Source: Salegentibacter mishustinae
GTDB taxonomy: Bacteria; Bacteroidota; Bacteroidia; Flavobacteriales; Flavobacteriaceae
Assembly (NCBI RefSeq): GCF_002900095.1
Contig: NZ_LLKN01000002.1
Coordinates: 1,674,001 to 1,738,000 of the forward strand
Length of the DNA: 64,000 bases
Direction: 5' to 3'
The notes beneath the pieces were generated by a model. The model made no database searches. It saw only the letters and a program-made list of their open reading frames with translations, and was not told the origin of the DNA. Positions within the stretch are counted from its first letter, which is position 1; each line of letters opens with the position of its first letter. The translations under genes were made by a program, and so were the position numbers. Below are positions 26,927 to 36,287 of this stretch, piece by piece.

Positions 26927-27086
26927 ATTGTAAAGTTTATTTTAGTTCTAAAATCTAACGTGCCAATTTACGTATTTTATAGATGTTGAAGCCCTGTTTG
27001 GCGTATTGTTTAATCAGATTTTATTAACAAATATTTAGTGTGCTATCGTTAATAAGTTCCTTATTTTACCCTTTGATTATTGAAAG

Positions 27087-27094
27087 TAATTTTG
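27087..27094 (+). promoter_or_regulatory. -7 promoter element of clpC
   Basis: TAATTTTG matches TAnnTTTG, 82 bp before the clpC ATG, in the 250-bp divergent gap with gyrA. A T-rich patch (TTTTA) lies 19 bp upstream where a -33 element would be. A purine-rich AGAGAGAAAGGAAGATAAAG directly precedes the ATG and may serve as a ribosome site. Confidence 0.4.
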
Positions 27095-27176
27095 TCAATT
27101 AGCTAATATCATAGGATTAGGTACAATTTTTGAAAGTTAAGTACTGAATAAATCATAGAGAGAAAGGAAGATAAAG

Positions 27177-29738
27177 ATGGATGATAATTTTTCCCCTAGA
27201 GTAAAAGATGTAATCGCATATAGCAAAGAGGAAGCATTGCGTTTAGGCCACGATTTTATTGGTACTGAACACCTTATGCTTGGTTTGCTGCGAGATGGAG
27301 ATGGCAAGGCTATAGATATTTTAAACGCCTTAGATATAGATTTAAGTCACTTGAGACGTAAAGTAGAAATACTTAGCCCTGCAAATCCCGAATCTACTGC
27401 GGTTTCTAACGAGAAAAGGAATTTACACCTTACTCGACAGGCAGAACGCGCTTTAAAAACAACTTTTTTAGAAGCTAAGCTTTTTCAAAGTTCTAATATA
27501 AACACAGCTCATTTACTGCTTTGCATTTTAAGAAATGAGAATGACCCTACTACTAAACTACTTAATAAACTTAAAGTAGACTACGATGGGGTTAAAGATC
27601 AGTTCAAATATATGATTGCTAGCGATGAAACCGATTTTCAGGATAGCCCAACGGCTGAATCTTTTTCTGATGATGACGGCAATACAGATGACGCTACCAA
27701 GGATAGTCCATTTAGCGGTGGCGGCAGCGGTCCTGGGAAAACTTCTAAAAAATCTAAAACTCCAGTTTTAGATAACTTTGGTAGGGATCTAACCGCGATG
27801 GCCGAAAACGATAAACTTGATCCAGTAGTTGGACGTCAGAAAGAAATTGAAAGAGTTTCGCAAATTCTAAGTAGAAGAAAGAAAAACAACCCACTACTAA
27901 TCGGTGAACCCGGAGTTGGTAAATCGGCTATTGCTGAAGGTTTAGCTCTTAGAATTGTACAACGTAAGGTTTCTAGAATACTTTTCGATAAACGCGTAGT
28001 TACTTTGGATCTCGCAAGTTTAGTAGCAGGAACCAAATATCGTGGTCAGTTTGAAGAACGCATGAAAGCCGTAATGAACGAGCTTGAGAAGAACGATGAT
28101 ATTATTCTTTTTATAGACGAAATCCATACTATTGTAGGTGCCGGTGGCGCTACAGGAAGTCTCGATGCGAGTAATATGTTTAAACCCGCATTGGCCAGAG
28201 GTGAAATTCAATGCATTGGAGCCACTACTTTAGATGAATACCGTCAATATATTGAGAAAGATGGTGCTTTAGAAAGAAGGTTCCAAAAGGTTATTGTTGA
28301 GCCTACCTCGGTAGAGGAAACCATAGAAATCCTTAATAATATAAAAGACAAATACGAAGATCATCATAACGTATCTTATACTGATGAAGCGATTGAAGCC
28401 TGTGTAAAATTGACCAACAGGTATTTAACCGATAGATTTTTACCAGATAAAGCTATAGATGCTTTAGATGAAGCAGGATCTCGCGTGCATATTACTAATA
28501 TAGATGTGCCAAAACAGATTTTAGACCTGGAGCGAAAACTGGAAGAAGTTCGCGAAAAGAAAAACTCGGTTGTTAAAAAGCAGAAATACGAAGAAGCTGC
28601 TAAACTTAGAGACGATGAGAAAAATCTTGAAAAAGAACTTCAGGTAGCACAGGAAAAATGGGAAGAGGAATCTAAGAAGCATAAAGAAACAGTTGACGAA
28701 GATAGCGTTGCAGATGTGGTTTCTATGATGACCGGGGTTCCGGTAAACCGAATTGCTCAAACTGAAAGCAATAAATTGGTTGAACTTCCTAAGAAAATAA
28801 AAGGAAAAGTGATTGGCCAGGATGATGCGGTTGGTAAAGTAGTAAAAGCCATTCAAAGAAACCGCGCCGGGCTTAAAGATCCTAATAAACCAATTGGATC
28901 GTTCATCTTTTTAGGACAAACCGGTGTAGGTAAAACACAGTTAGCTAAAGTTTTAGCGAGAGAATTATTTGATAACGATGATTCACTTATTCGAATAGAT
29001 ATGAGTGAATACATGGAAAAGTTCGCTATTTCCAGGTTAATTGGAGCACCTCCGGGATACGTAGGTTACGAAGAAGGTGGACAGCTAACCGAAAAGGTTC
29101 GTAGAAAACCTTATGCAGTGATTCTGCTTGACGAGGTTGAAAAAGCGCATCCAGATGTTTTCAATATGCTACTTCAGGTATTGGATGATGGATATTTAAC
29201 CGATAGTCTTGGTAGAAAGATCGATTTTAGAAATACGATTATTATCATGACCTCCAATATTGGAGCAAGAAAATTGAAAGATTTTGGACAGGGAGTTGGA
29301 TTTGGAACTTCTTCTCAACGCTCTCAAGCCGATGAAAATGCACGAAGCGTAATAGAAAATGCGCTTAAAAAAGCATTTGCACCAGAATTTCTGAATAGAA
29401 TTGATGATGTAGTGATCTTCAATAGTCTTGAACGTGAAGACATTCACAAAATTATTGATATTGAATTAGTGAAATTATTCAGCAGGATTGGAAGTCTTGG
29501 ATACAGCTTAACTTTAAGTGAGAAAGCCAAAGATTTTATTGCTGAAAAAGGCTTTGATAAGCAATATGGTGCAAGACCTTTAAACAGGGCTATTCAAAAG
29601 TATATTGAAGACGCACTGGCTGAAGAAATCATTTCTTCTAAACTAAAAGAAGGCGATAAAATTTTTATGGATTTAGATGAAGAGAAAAATGAATTGACCA
29701 TAAAAATTGACAAAGCAATTGAAGAAACAGAATCCTAG
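27177..29738 (+). CDS. clpC: Clp protease ATPase subunit ClpC
   Basis: ClpC is a Hsp100 unfoldase that feeds proteins to ClpP. The 853-residue protein has two N-terminal Clp repeats (about 1-150), an acidic and Gly/Ser-rich linker (150-190), a first AAA+ module with Walker A GEPGVGKS (243-250), a UVR-type coiled middle domain (KYEEAAKLRDDEKNLEKEL) and a second AAA+ module with GQTGVGKTQ (580-588). It ends with a sensor-2 region GARPLNRAIQKY. A VGFG loop in GQGVGFGTS fits ClpP docking. The middle domain marks it as ClpC rather than ClpB or ClpA. It is monocistronic, with a strong terminator. Confidence 0.96.
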   Translation: MDDNFSPRVKDVIAYSKEEALRLGHDFIGTEHLMLGLLRDGDGKAIDILNALDIDLSHLRRKVEILSPANPESTAVSNEKRNLHLTRQAERALKTTFLEAKLFQSSNINTAHLLLCILRNENDPTTKLLNKLKVDYDGVKDQFKYMIASDETDFQDSPTAESFSDDDGNTDDATKDSPFSGGGSGPGKTSKKSKTPVLDNFGRDLTAMAENDKLDPVVGRQKEIERVSQILSRRKKNNPLLIGEPGVGKSAIAEGLALRIVQRKVSRILFDKRVVTLDLASLVAGTKYRGQFEERMKAVMNELEKNDDIILFIDEIHTIVGAGGATGSLDASNMFKPALARGEIQCIGATTLDEYRQYIEKDGALERRFQKVIVEPTSVEETIEILNNIKDKYEDHHNVSYTDEAIEACVKLTNRYLTDRFLPDKAIDALDEAGSRVHITNIDVPKQILDLERKLEEVREKKNSVVKKQKYEEAAKLRDDEKNLEKELQVAQEKWEEESKKHKETVDEDSVADVVSMMTGVPVNRIAQTESNKLVELPKKIKGKVIGQDDAVGKVVKAIQRNRAGLKDPNKPIGSFIFLGQTGVGKTQLAKVLARELFDNDDSLIRIDMSEYMEKFAISRLIGAPPGYVGYEEGGQLTEKVRRKPYAVILLDEVEKAHPDVFNMLLQVLDDGYLTDSLGRKIDFRNTIIIMTSNIGARKLKDFGQGVGFGTSSQRSQADENARSVIENALKKAFAPEFLNRIDDVVIFNSLEREDIHKIIDIELVKLFSRIGSLGYSLTLSEKAKDFIAEKGFDKQYGARPLNRAIQKYIEDALAEEIISSKLKEGDKIFMDLDEEKNELTIKIDKAIEETES

Positions 29739-29766
29739 AGCTTTAAAAGATTATTAGTTTTATAAG

Positions 29767-29804
29767 AGGCTATTTGAAAATATTATTTCAAATAGCCTTT
29801 TTTT
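29767..29804 (+). terminator. Terminator of clpC
   Basis: A perfect 13-bp stem (29767-29779 with 29786-29798, core AGGCTATTTGAAA) with a 6-nt loop is followed by seven T residues. Confidence 0.9.
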
Positions 29805-29825
29805 ATCAAAGTCGTTGAAATATAT

Positions 29826-29833
29826 TAAATTTG
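29826..29833 (+). promoter_or_regulatory. -7 promoter element of the STAS-like gene
   Basis: TAAATTTG matches TAnnTTTG and lies 22 bp before the upstream ATG of the next gene, right after the clpC terminator. Confidence 0.45.
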
Positions 29834-29855
29834 CCAGGAATTAATCCCTACATTA

Positions 29856-30230
29856 ATGATCACAGAAATTATGGAATTGGAATTTGGGCAGGTGCGCATT
29901 TTTCAGAATATCCTAATCGCCGAATTGACCGAAGGCGTACTTTTCAATGCAAACAATAACTCAGAATTATTAAAAATTGGCCATGAGGTTTTTAAAAACA
30001 GACCTTACGGCTATATCTCTTTAAGAAAGAACTCTTATGCTGTAGATCCACTGGTTTACAGGGAAGCTGCTCTCGCAGAGAATTTAAAAGCTATTGCGGT
30101 AGTAAGCGAAAACGAACTTATTAAATTAAATGCGCATAACGTAGAACGCCAATTTTATAAAGATTCCGGTTCTTTTGAGGTATTCGATAGTTTAGAGGAA
30201 GCGATTAACTGGATTCAATTCAGAATTTAA
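29856..30230 (+). CDS. Small STAS/SpoIIAA-like hypothetical protein
   Basis: This protein of 124 residues (119 if the second ATG at 29871 is used) has no signal peptide or membrane helix. The alternation of beta strands and helices (VRIFQNILIAELTEGVLF, YGYISLRKN, LKAIAVVSENELIKLNA, and the end FDSLEEAINWIQ) resembles the STAS-like SpoIIAA fold found in small Bacteroidota proteins. The closing pattern F.S.EEAI.W is typical of that group. The function is not known; anti-sigma antagonist roles should not be assumed. It has its own promoter element and ends 4 bp inside the convergent hutH stop. Confidence 0.6.
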   Translation: MITEIMELEFGQVRIFQNILIAELTEGVLFNANNNSELLKIGHEVFKNRPYGYISLRKNSYAVDPLVYREAALAENLKAIAVVSENELIKLNAHNVERQFYKDSGSFEVFDSLEEAINWIQFRI

Positions 30231-31735
30231 TCGAAGAAATTTTCAGTAAAATTAAAATTCTCCAGAAAAGATTTAGCCGATTTTATATGCGGTGCCATCG
30301 TTACATCGGTATGTAATATTGGAACTACTGCTCTAAATTCATTTAAAACATCACTTAATATTGCCGAAGTTTTTGCCGGTTCTCTAAAGTGCATAGCCTG
30401 CGAAGCATTGAAGAGTTCAATCGCTAAAACACTATTTAAATTCTCTACCACTTTTAAAAGCTTGGTAGCACCATTCGCGCCCATACTCACGTGATCTTCC
30501 TGCCCATTTGACGAAACTATAGAATCTACAGATGCAGGGACAGCAAGTTGTTTATTCTGACTCACAATACTTGCAGCCGTGTACTGCGGAATCATAAATC
30601 CGCTATTCAAACCCGGGTTTTCTACTAAAAATGCGGGTAAACCACGAAGACCTGAAACCAATTGATAAGTTCTTCTTTCTGAAATATTAGCGAGCTCTGC
30701 CAGGGCTATAGCTAAATAATCAAGGGCTAATGCTAAAGGCTGGCCATGAAAATTTCCCCCTGAGATAATTTTATCTTCTTCAATAAAAATATTGGGATTA
30801 TCGGTAACCGAATTGATCTCTGTTTTAATGGTTTTCCTTACAAAACTCAACGTGTCTTTACTCGCTCCATGCACCTGCGGAATACATCTAAAACTATAAG
30901 GATCCTGAACATTATCTTTTTCATTTTTAGCAATTTGGCTATCGTTTAAAAACTTACGAATACGTTCAGCTGTTTTTACCTGTCCCCTATGCGGTCTCGC
31001 TAAATGAACTAATTCATCAAAAGGAGATAAATTACAATCAAACGCATCTATTGAGACTGAACCAATGAGATCGGCCAGGTAAGATAATTTATAAGATCTC
31101 AGTAAGGCATAAACACCGTGGGCACTCATAAATTGCGTACCATTAAGTAAAGCCAAACCTTCCTTAGACTGCAAATTTAAAGCTTCCCATTCCTGAATTT
31201 TTAGTAATTCCTCTCCACTTATTATTTTATCCTCAAAGTAAACTTCTCCTTCGCCAATTAAAGGCAGGGCCAAATGCGCCAATGGAGCAAGATCTCCGGA
31301 AGCTCCTAACGAACCCTGTTCGTAAACTACCGGTAAAATATCGAGATTATAAAAGTCTACTAATCTTAATACGGTTTCCAAAGCAATACCCGAATTCCCG
31401 TAGCTTAAAGATTGAATTTTAAGCAGAAGCATTAATCTTACAATATCTTTATTCACTTTATCGCCTGTACCACAAGCGTGAGATTTCACAAGGTTTTCCT
31501 GAAGCTCGGTTAATTTCCCCGGACTTATCTTTACATTACATAAAGCCCCAAAACCGGTATTTATACCGTAAACCGGGACATCGCTTTCAGTAATTTTTTT
31601 GTTTAAGTATTTTCTGGATTTCTGGATGTTAGATTCAGCTTCCTCGCTCAACGCTAACTTTTTATTATTCACCAAAATATCTTCAATGGTTTCCAGGTCT
31701 AAAATGGCTGAACTGATATAATGATGAGATTGCAT
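30227..31735 (-). CDS. hutH: Histidine ammonia-lyase
   Basis: HutH removes ammonia from histidine to give urocanate, the first step of histidine breakdown. The 502-residue protein carries the Ala-Ser-Gly triad (145-147, in GSLGASGDLAPLAHL) that cyclises into the MIO prosthetic group, the N-terminal GINTGFGALCNVKI motif with the catalytic Tyr just before it (VYGINTG), and the C-terminal SNGQEDHVSMG motif. Length and motifs match HutH rather than phenylalanine or tyrosine lyases, though substrate specificity within the family can shift. No other hut genes are adjacent, which is common when the pathway is scattered. Confidence 0.9.
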   Translation of the reverse strand: MQSHHYISSAILDLETIEDILVNNKKLALSEEAESNIQKSRKYLNKKITESDVPVYGINTGFGALCNVKISPGKLTELQENLVKSHACGTGDKVNKDIVRLMLLLKIQSLSYGNSGIALETVLRLVDFYNLDILPVVYEQGSLGASGDLAPLAHLALPLIGEGEVYFEDKIISGEELLKIQEWEALNLQSKEGLALLNGTQFMSAHGVYALLRSYKLSYLADLIGSVSIDAFDCNLSPFDELVHLARPHRGQVKTAERIRKFLNDSQIAKNEKDNVQDPYSFRCIPQVHGASKDTLSFVRKTIKTEINSVTDNPNIFIEEDKIISGGNFHGQPLALALDYLAIALAELANISERRTYQLVSGLRGLPAFLVENPGLNSGFMIPQYTAASIVSQNKQLAVPASVDSIVSSNGQEDHVSMGANGATKLLKVVENLNSVLAIELFNASQAMHFREPAKTSAILSDVLNEFRAVVPILHTDVTMAPHIKSAKSFLENFNFTENFFD

Positions 31736-31985
31736 AAAATATTATTTTTAGTAATGAAGGTTTATTCTGAATCTATAGCAGTCACAACAACTTACAGGGT
31801 TTGGTCCTGCAATATTCTGACCGAATTTTTAATCAAACAAAGAAATCAAAAAAATAAAATTTTTCGTTCTTGTATTTCTTTTAAATTCTGGGCCAAAATT
31901 CTTATTTCTGCTAATGTAATCCAAATTTAAAGCAGAAATTTTAAGAATTTTTCAAAAATAATATTTAAACAATTCTAAAAATAGG

Positions 31986-33509
31986 TTATCCTCTTTTTTC
32001 ATCTTTCATTAAAGCAAGAAAAGCCGCTCCCATCTTATCACTAATATCACCAGATAGCATAGCTTCATAGCCAAGTTTTTCAGCACAAATATCGCCTGAG
32101 AGTCCGTGTAAGTAAACACCTAAAATAGCTGCCACCAAAGGCTCATATTTTTGCGACATTAAACCTGCTATTATTCCCGAAAGTACGTCCCCACTTCCGG
32201 CGGTGGCCATCCCAGGGTTTCCGGAATTATTGATATAAGTATGTTTTCCGCTAAAGACAAATGTATGCGCACCTTTTAAAACCAAAATCACCTTATACTT
32301 TTTAGTGAAATCTTCTATCTTCTTCATCTTATCAAAATCATCTTCCCATTTCCCTATTAAACGCTCTAGTTCTTTTGGATGAGGCGTTAATACGGAATTC
32401 TTAGGAAGCAAATCCAGTAATTCGTTATTCTCAGAAAGCATGTTTAATCCATCGGCGTCAATGAGCATAGGATTTTGAGTGCTTTCCAATAAAGCCTTAA
32501 AAGCTTTGACCGTCTTAGTCGATTTCCCTGCGCCCATACCAAAACATATTACATCGGGTTCGAGATCTGTTTCTATGTTTGTAAGTTCGTTAGCATCTTC
32601 ATCGGTAATAACCATCGCTTCCGGCAGGTTGGTTTGCAATATATCATACCCACATTTTGGTGAAAAAATACTGCATAAACCGGCACCGGCTCTTAAGGAC
32701 GATCTGGAAGAAAGCAGAATACTACCAATTTTCCCATAACTTCCCCCAACCACAAGACAGTGACCATAGTCCCCTTTATGAGTATTTCTATTCCGTGGTT
32801 TATAAAGTTGCCTCGCTTCGCGTTTGCCTATCAATTGCGCAACAGGCTTTACATCTTTTAAAAAGCCACGATCCAGGCCAATATCCAAAATCTGAACTTC
32901 TCCGGCAAAACCCATTGTTTCAGGCAGGTAAAAAACAATTTTTGGCGTTTGGAAGGTGAGCGTATAATTCGCTTTGATCACCGCTGCATCTTCAGCCGGA
33001 ATTTTATCGGGGAATAATCCTGAAGGCATATCTACCGCTAAGCAAAAAGCTTCAGACTCGTTAATATGTCTCAGTAATTCTGCTAGCCAACCTTCGGCAG
33101 GGCGGTTTAAACCAATTCCAAAAATAGCGTCAACCACAAAATCACCAGGAGAAATCTCCGGGAAATCTTCTTTTCTTTTTATCAATTCGGGCCAGGTGTT
33201 GCTCTCTTTTTTATAGCGATCGTAATTTACCAGAAAATCATCAGAGCGTTTGTCGCTATAATTCACTACGTAAACTTCAACTCTATAACCGTATTTATGA
33301 AGTAAACGGGCCACTACCAGTCCATCGCCTCCATTATTTCCAATTCCGCAGAAAATTTTGATATTGATATCTGCACCTTCCAGCCTTTCGTGAATCTCAT
33401 TAAAAACCAGGCTCGCAGCGCGCTCCATTAATCGCGTGCTCGAAATCCCTTCGGTTTCCATGGTTATTTCATCAGCTTCTTTTAATTGCTTTGCAGATAA
33501 TATCTTCAT
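31986..33509 (-). CDS. nnr: Bifunctional NAD(P)H-hydrate epimerase/dehydratase
   Basis: This 507-residue enzyme repairs hydrated NADH and NADPH. The N-terminal domain (about 1-210) is the YjeF_N epimerase with FCGIGNNGGDGLVVARLL. The C-terminal domain (about 225-500) is the ADP-dependent dehydratase of the ribokinase-like fold, with GDYGHCLVVGGSYGKIG, LIDADGLNML, LTPHPKELERL, and GMATAGSGDVLSGIIAGL that holds the catalytic Asp. The two-domain form is usual in bacteria. The C-terminal end LALMKDEKRG is slightly charged. It is divergent from gcvT across 401 bp. Confidence 0.93.
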   Translation of the reverse strand: MKILSAKQLKEADEITMETEGISSTRLMERAASLVFNEIHERLEGADINIKIFCGIGNNGGDGLVVARLLHKYGYRVEVYVVNYSDKRSDDFLVNYDRYKKESNTWPELIKRKEDFPEISPGDFVVDAIFGIGLNRPAEGWLAELLRHINESEAFCLAVDMPSGLFPDKIPAEDAAVIKANYTLTFQTPKIVFYLPETMGFAGEVQILDIGLDRGFLKDVKPVAQLIGKREARQLYKPRNRNTHKGDYGHCLVVGGSYGKIGSILLSSRSSLRAGAGLCSIFSPKCGYDILQTNLPEAMVITDEDANELTNIETDLEPDVICFGMGAGKSTKTVKAFKALLESTQNPMLIDADGLNMLSENNELLDLLPKNSVLTPHPKELERLIGKWEDDFDKMKKIEDFTKKYKVILVLKGAHTFVFSGKHTYINNSGNPGMATAGSGDVLSGIIAGLMSQKYEPLVAAILGVYLHGLSGDICAEKLGYEAMLSGDISDKMGAAFLALMKDEKRG

Positions 33510-33910
33510 AATTGGTTTGCTTGAAATTTACTTGATAATCGAGATTTGCCTCGAACTTAAACTATTATTTTTATAAACGCCTCGTGAGTTTTATCAGAGG
33601 TATTTTATGTTCATAAAATTACAAATTAAAGCCTGAAAGCTTCTGTTTAAAGGTTTAATCTAAACTTAAATTTCAGCGAAAATTGCAAATAAAACTTAAA
33701 TAAAGTCTTCGAATAAATTGGCGCAAACTATTTTGAATTCAGCTTAAAACTCAAAGAAGTTCAGTCACTGACAATCAATATTCTTTTAAAAGCTGTTATT
33801 CCTATTCCAAAACACTGCTAGCCCGCTGTTTTTAATGATTCTCCATAAAAACCCCTTTTTAATATTATATTCAAAGCGAAATCAATAAATTTGCGCAAAT
33901 TTTAAACAAA
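33510..33910. other. 401-bp divergent promoter region, nnr/gcvT
   Basis: No gene is seen. On the left, a short hairpin CGAG-ATTTGC-CTCG (33541-33554) precedes nnr. On the right, the -7 element and palindrome of gcvT lie at 33886-33902. I looked for a glycine riboswitch before gcvT (tandem GGAGA-type helices) and found none. The rest is AT-rich spacer. Confidence 0.45.
33886..33902 (+). promoter_or_regulatory. gcvT -7 element inside a 16-bp palindrome
   Basis: TAAATTTG (33886-33893) matches TAnnTTTG. It overlaps the perfect palindrome AAATTTGCGCAAATTT (33887-33902), which spans the predicted start site, only 8 bp before the ATG. The leader would be very short and without Shine-Dalgarno sequence. 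The palindrome may be an operator for a dimeric repressor. Confidence 0.45.
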
Positions 33911-34993
33911 ATGAAAGAAGTTGCCCTAGCCGCCAGACATAAAGAACTTAATGCCAAGATGGTACCTTTTGCTGGTTATAATATGCCTGTTTCTTATGAA
34001 GGTGTGAATATTGAGCATCAAAATGTTCGAGAAAACTTAGGTGTTTTTGATGTTTCCCATATGGGAGAATTTCTCATTACCGGCGAACATGCATTAGAAC
34101 TTATTCAAAAAGTAACTACCAATGATGCTTCAAAACTGGTAGACGGGAAAGCGCAATACACGGTGATGCCAAATGAAACCGGCGGAATTGTAGACGATCT
34201 AATTATTTACAGAATTAATGCTGAAAAATATTTATTGGTAGTAAACGCTTCTAATATAGATAAAGACTGGAACTGGATCGCGCAACATAACACGATGGAT
34301 GCGACCATGCGGGATATGTCTGATGAATTTTCTCTTTTAGCCATCCAGGGACCTAAAGCTGCCAAGGCAATGCAAGCTTTAACCGATGTAGATCTTTCTA
34401 ATATGAAATTCTACACCTTTGAAGTTGCCGAATTTGCAGGTATAGATAAGGTAATTATTTCGGCTACGGGTTATACCGGCAGCGGCGGATTTGAAATTTA
34501 TTTTAAAAACGAAGATGCTGAGCAAATTTGGGATCGCGTTATGGAAGCTGGAAAAGATTTTGGGATAAAACCAATTGGTCTTGCAGCACGTGATACTTTA
34601 AGATTAGAGATGGGCTTTTGTCTTTATGGAAATGATATAGATGAAACCACGTCGCCAATTGAAGCTAAATTGGGCTGGATCACTAAATTCACCAAAGACT
34701 TTATAAATTCTGAAGCCTTAAAAAAGGAAAAGGAAGAAGGACCAAAGAGAAAGCTAGTGGCTTTTGAATTGGAAGAACGTGGAATCCCGCGCCAGGGTTA
34801 CGAAATTGAAGACGAAGATGGCAAGGTTATTGGCGAGGTAACATCTGGGACAATGTCACCCTCATTGGAAAAAGGAATTGGTTTAGGCTACGTGCCAACT
34901 GAAGTTGCTAAATTTGGCAACAAGATTTTTATAAAAGTTAGAAAAAAATCCATTCCGGCCATACAGGTGAAATTGCCCTTTTATAAAGGCTAA
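33911..34993 (+). CDS. gcvT: Glycine cleavage system T protein (aminomethyltransferase)
   Basis: GcvT moves the methylene group from the aminomethyl-lipoyl H protein to tetrahydrofolate and frees ammonia. The 360-residue protein has the family opening [20 protein letters not shown], the DVSHMGEF motif, [18 protein letters not shown] holding the catalytic Asp, [12 protein letters not shown] and the C-terminal barrel with [19 protein letters not shown]. Length is typical. gcvH and gcvP are not in the window. It is followed after 3 bp by an RmlD-like reductase gene, so the two may be co-transcribed by position only. Confidence 0.95.
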   Translation: MKEVALAARHKELNAKMVPFAGYNMPVSYEGVNIEHQNVRENLGVFDVSHMGEFLITGEHALELIQKVTTNDASKLVDGKAQYTVMPNETGGIVDDLIIYRINAEKYLLVVNASNIDKDWNWIAQHNTMDATMRDMSDEFSLLAIQGPKAAKAMQALTDVDLSNMKFYTFEVAEFAGIDKVIISATGYTGSGGFEIYFKNEDAEQIWDRVMEAGKDFGIKPIGLAARDTLRLEMGFCLYGNDIDETTSPIEAKLGWITKFTKDFINSEALKKEKEEGPKRKLVAFELEERGIPRQGYEIEDEDGKVIGEVTSGTMSPSLEKGIGLGYVPTEVAKFGNKIFIKVRKKSIPAIQVKLPFYKG

Positions 34994-34996
34994 TTT

Positions 34997-35812
34997 TTGG
35001 AACGAATTTTAATTTTAGGAGCAAGCGGCTTTATAGGCAATGCCTTATATAAAGAGCTATGCTCCTTTTTTGATACCCACGGTACCTACCATACTTCAAA
35101 CGCGGCTTTTGAGGAGAATCATCAGTTTCATCAATACGATATTGAAACTGAAAATATTGAGATTCTGCTTCAAAATGTAAAACCTACGGTAATAATTTCG
35201 GCTGTTCGCGGAAGTTTTGACGCACAAATTATCGCTCATTTTGAAATAATAAATTACATTCTTACCCATAACTGTAAGCTTCTATTTATTTCTTCAGCCA
35301 ATGTGTTTGATGCGTTTACCAATTTCCCTTCGTACGAATACGATAAAACCTTATCTCAGAGCATTTATGGAAGGTTTAAAATTAAAATTGAAAATGCTTT
35401 ACTAAGACTACCTAACGATAAGTATAACATCTTACGCCTGCCTATGGTCTTTGGCCATAATTCTCCGCGCCTAAAACAAATTAAAACGCTTATTGATCTT
35501 GGCGAAGCCATAGAGGTATTCCCCAATGTGGTAATTAATGTGACTGAAATTGAAAAGGTAACCCAGCAGGTACATTATATTATTAACAGGAAAAAACAAG
35601 GAGTTTTTCATCTGGGAAGTAACGACCTTGTACATCAAAAAGATTTTATTGAAGAGGTTTGTGAAGTTTTAGGCCATAAAAACCTGGTCTTTAAAAATAT
35701 CTATAATTCTAACTTCGATAGATTTTTAGCGGTTTTACCTAAAGAGAATATTTTGCCTAAAAACCTACAGGTTTCTGTACGCCAGGTTGCAAAGGCTTCT
35801 GTAAAGCAGTAG
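34997..35812 (+). CDS. NAD(P)-dependent RmlD/epimerase-like reductase
   Basis: This 271-residue protein starts at a TTG just 3 bp after gcvT. It has the Rossmann motif ILILGASGFIGNALYKEL, a Ser at the catalytic Ser/Thr position (LLFISSANVFD) and then YEYDKTLSQSIYGRFKIKIE, in which YGRFK fits the YxxxK pair of short-chain reductases of the extended type. It resembles RmlD-like sugar-nucleotide reductases and epimerases, but the substrate region is not distinctive. No sugar-nucleotide genes are near. The TTG start is supported by the immediate GxxGxxG N-terminus and the lack of any nearby ATG. Function remains open within the family. Confidence 0.78.
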   Translation: MERILILGASGFIGNALYKELCSFFDTHGTYHTSNAAFEENHQFHQYDIETENIEILLQNVKPTVIISAVRGSFDAQIIAHFEIINYILTHNCKLLFISSANVFDAFTNFPSYEYDKTLSQSIYGRFKIKIENALLRLPNDKYNILRLPMVFGHNSPRLKQIKTLIDLGEAIEVFPNVVINVTEIEKVTQQVHYIINRKKQGVFHLGSNDLVHQKDFIEEVCEVLGHKNLVFKNIYNSNFDRFLAVLPKENILPKNLQVSVRQVAKASVKQ

Positions 35813-35901
35813 TTGTTAATCTTGTACTAAAAGTGAATTAGATTAAGAATTCAAGCTTTTGTTGCTTAAATTTAAGGTACTAATCACTAAATATTATTCA
35901 G

Positions 35902-36192
35902 ATGACAAAGCTCAATGAAGACGATATCAATAAAAAACTGAAAAACCTGGAAGGATGGGTTTATAAAGATAACGCAATTCATACTTCTTTTCAATTTGCA
36001 AATTTTAAAGATGCCTTCACGGTTATGACGCGTATAGCCTTTGAAGCTGAAGCCCAACAACACCATCCTAATTGGGCAAATGTTTACAACGAATTGGAAA
36101 TTTCGCTTTCTACACACGATGCCGATGGAGTTACGGAAAAAGATTTTAAACTGGCAAAAGCTATTGAAGAAATAGTTGAAGCTTCGGCTTAA
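35902..36192 (+). CDS. Pterin-4a-carbinolamine dehydratase
   Basis: This 96-residue enzyme removes water from 4a-hydroxytetrahydropterin, recycling the cofactor of aromatic amino-acid hydroxylases. The sequence has the family pattern GWVYKDNAIHTSFQF, FTVMTRIAFEAEAQQHHPNW with the catalytic His-His pair and downstream VYNELEISLSTHDADGVT holding the third His. Length matches PCD/DCoH proteins. No hydroxylase gene is close, so its role in this place is inferred from family alone. It begins after an 89-bp gap and ends at a terminator. Confidence 0.92.
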   Translation: MTKLNEDDINKKLKNLEGWVYKDNAIHTSFQFANFKDAFTVMTRIAFEAEAQQHHPNWANVYNELEISLSTHDADGVTEKDFKLAKAIEEIVEASA

Positions 36193-36218
36193 ATTCAGAA
36201 AAAAGAGTATTAAAATTT

Positions 36219-36256
36219 AAAGCTTCCAATTTTTAAATTGAATTGGAAGCTTTTTT
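36219..36256 (+). terminator. Terminator of the pterin dehydratase gene
   Basis: A perfect 13-bp stem AAAGCTTCCAATT/AATTGGAAGCTTT (36219-36231 with 36241-36253) is followed by T residues; the next promoter element begins 1 bp later. Confidence 0.88.
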
Positions 36257-36257
36257 A

Positions 36258-36265
36258 TATTTTTG
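36258..36265 (+). promoter_or_regulatory. -7 promoter element of the YebC-family gene
   Basis: TATTTTTG matches TAnnTTTG, directly after the preceding terminator and 22 bp before the ATG, which leaves a leader of only about 15 nt. Confidence 0.5.
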
Positions 36266-36287
36266 CCCCAATTTTTATTCAGAATAA

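Noticed and set aside
33510-33910. Possible glycine riboswitch upstream of gcvT
   Set aside because: No tandem aptamer-like helices or conserved GGAGA-type cores were found by eye.
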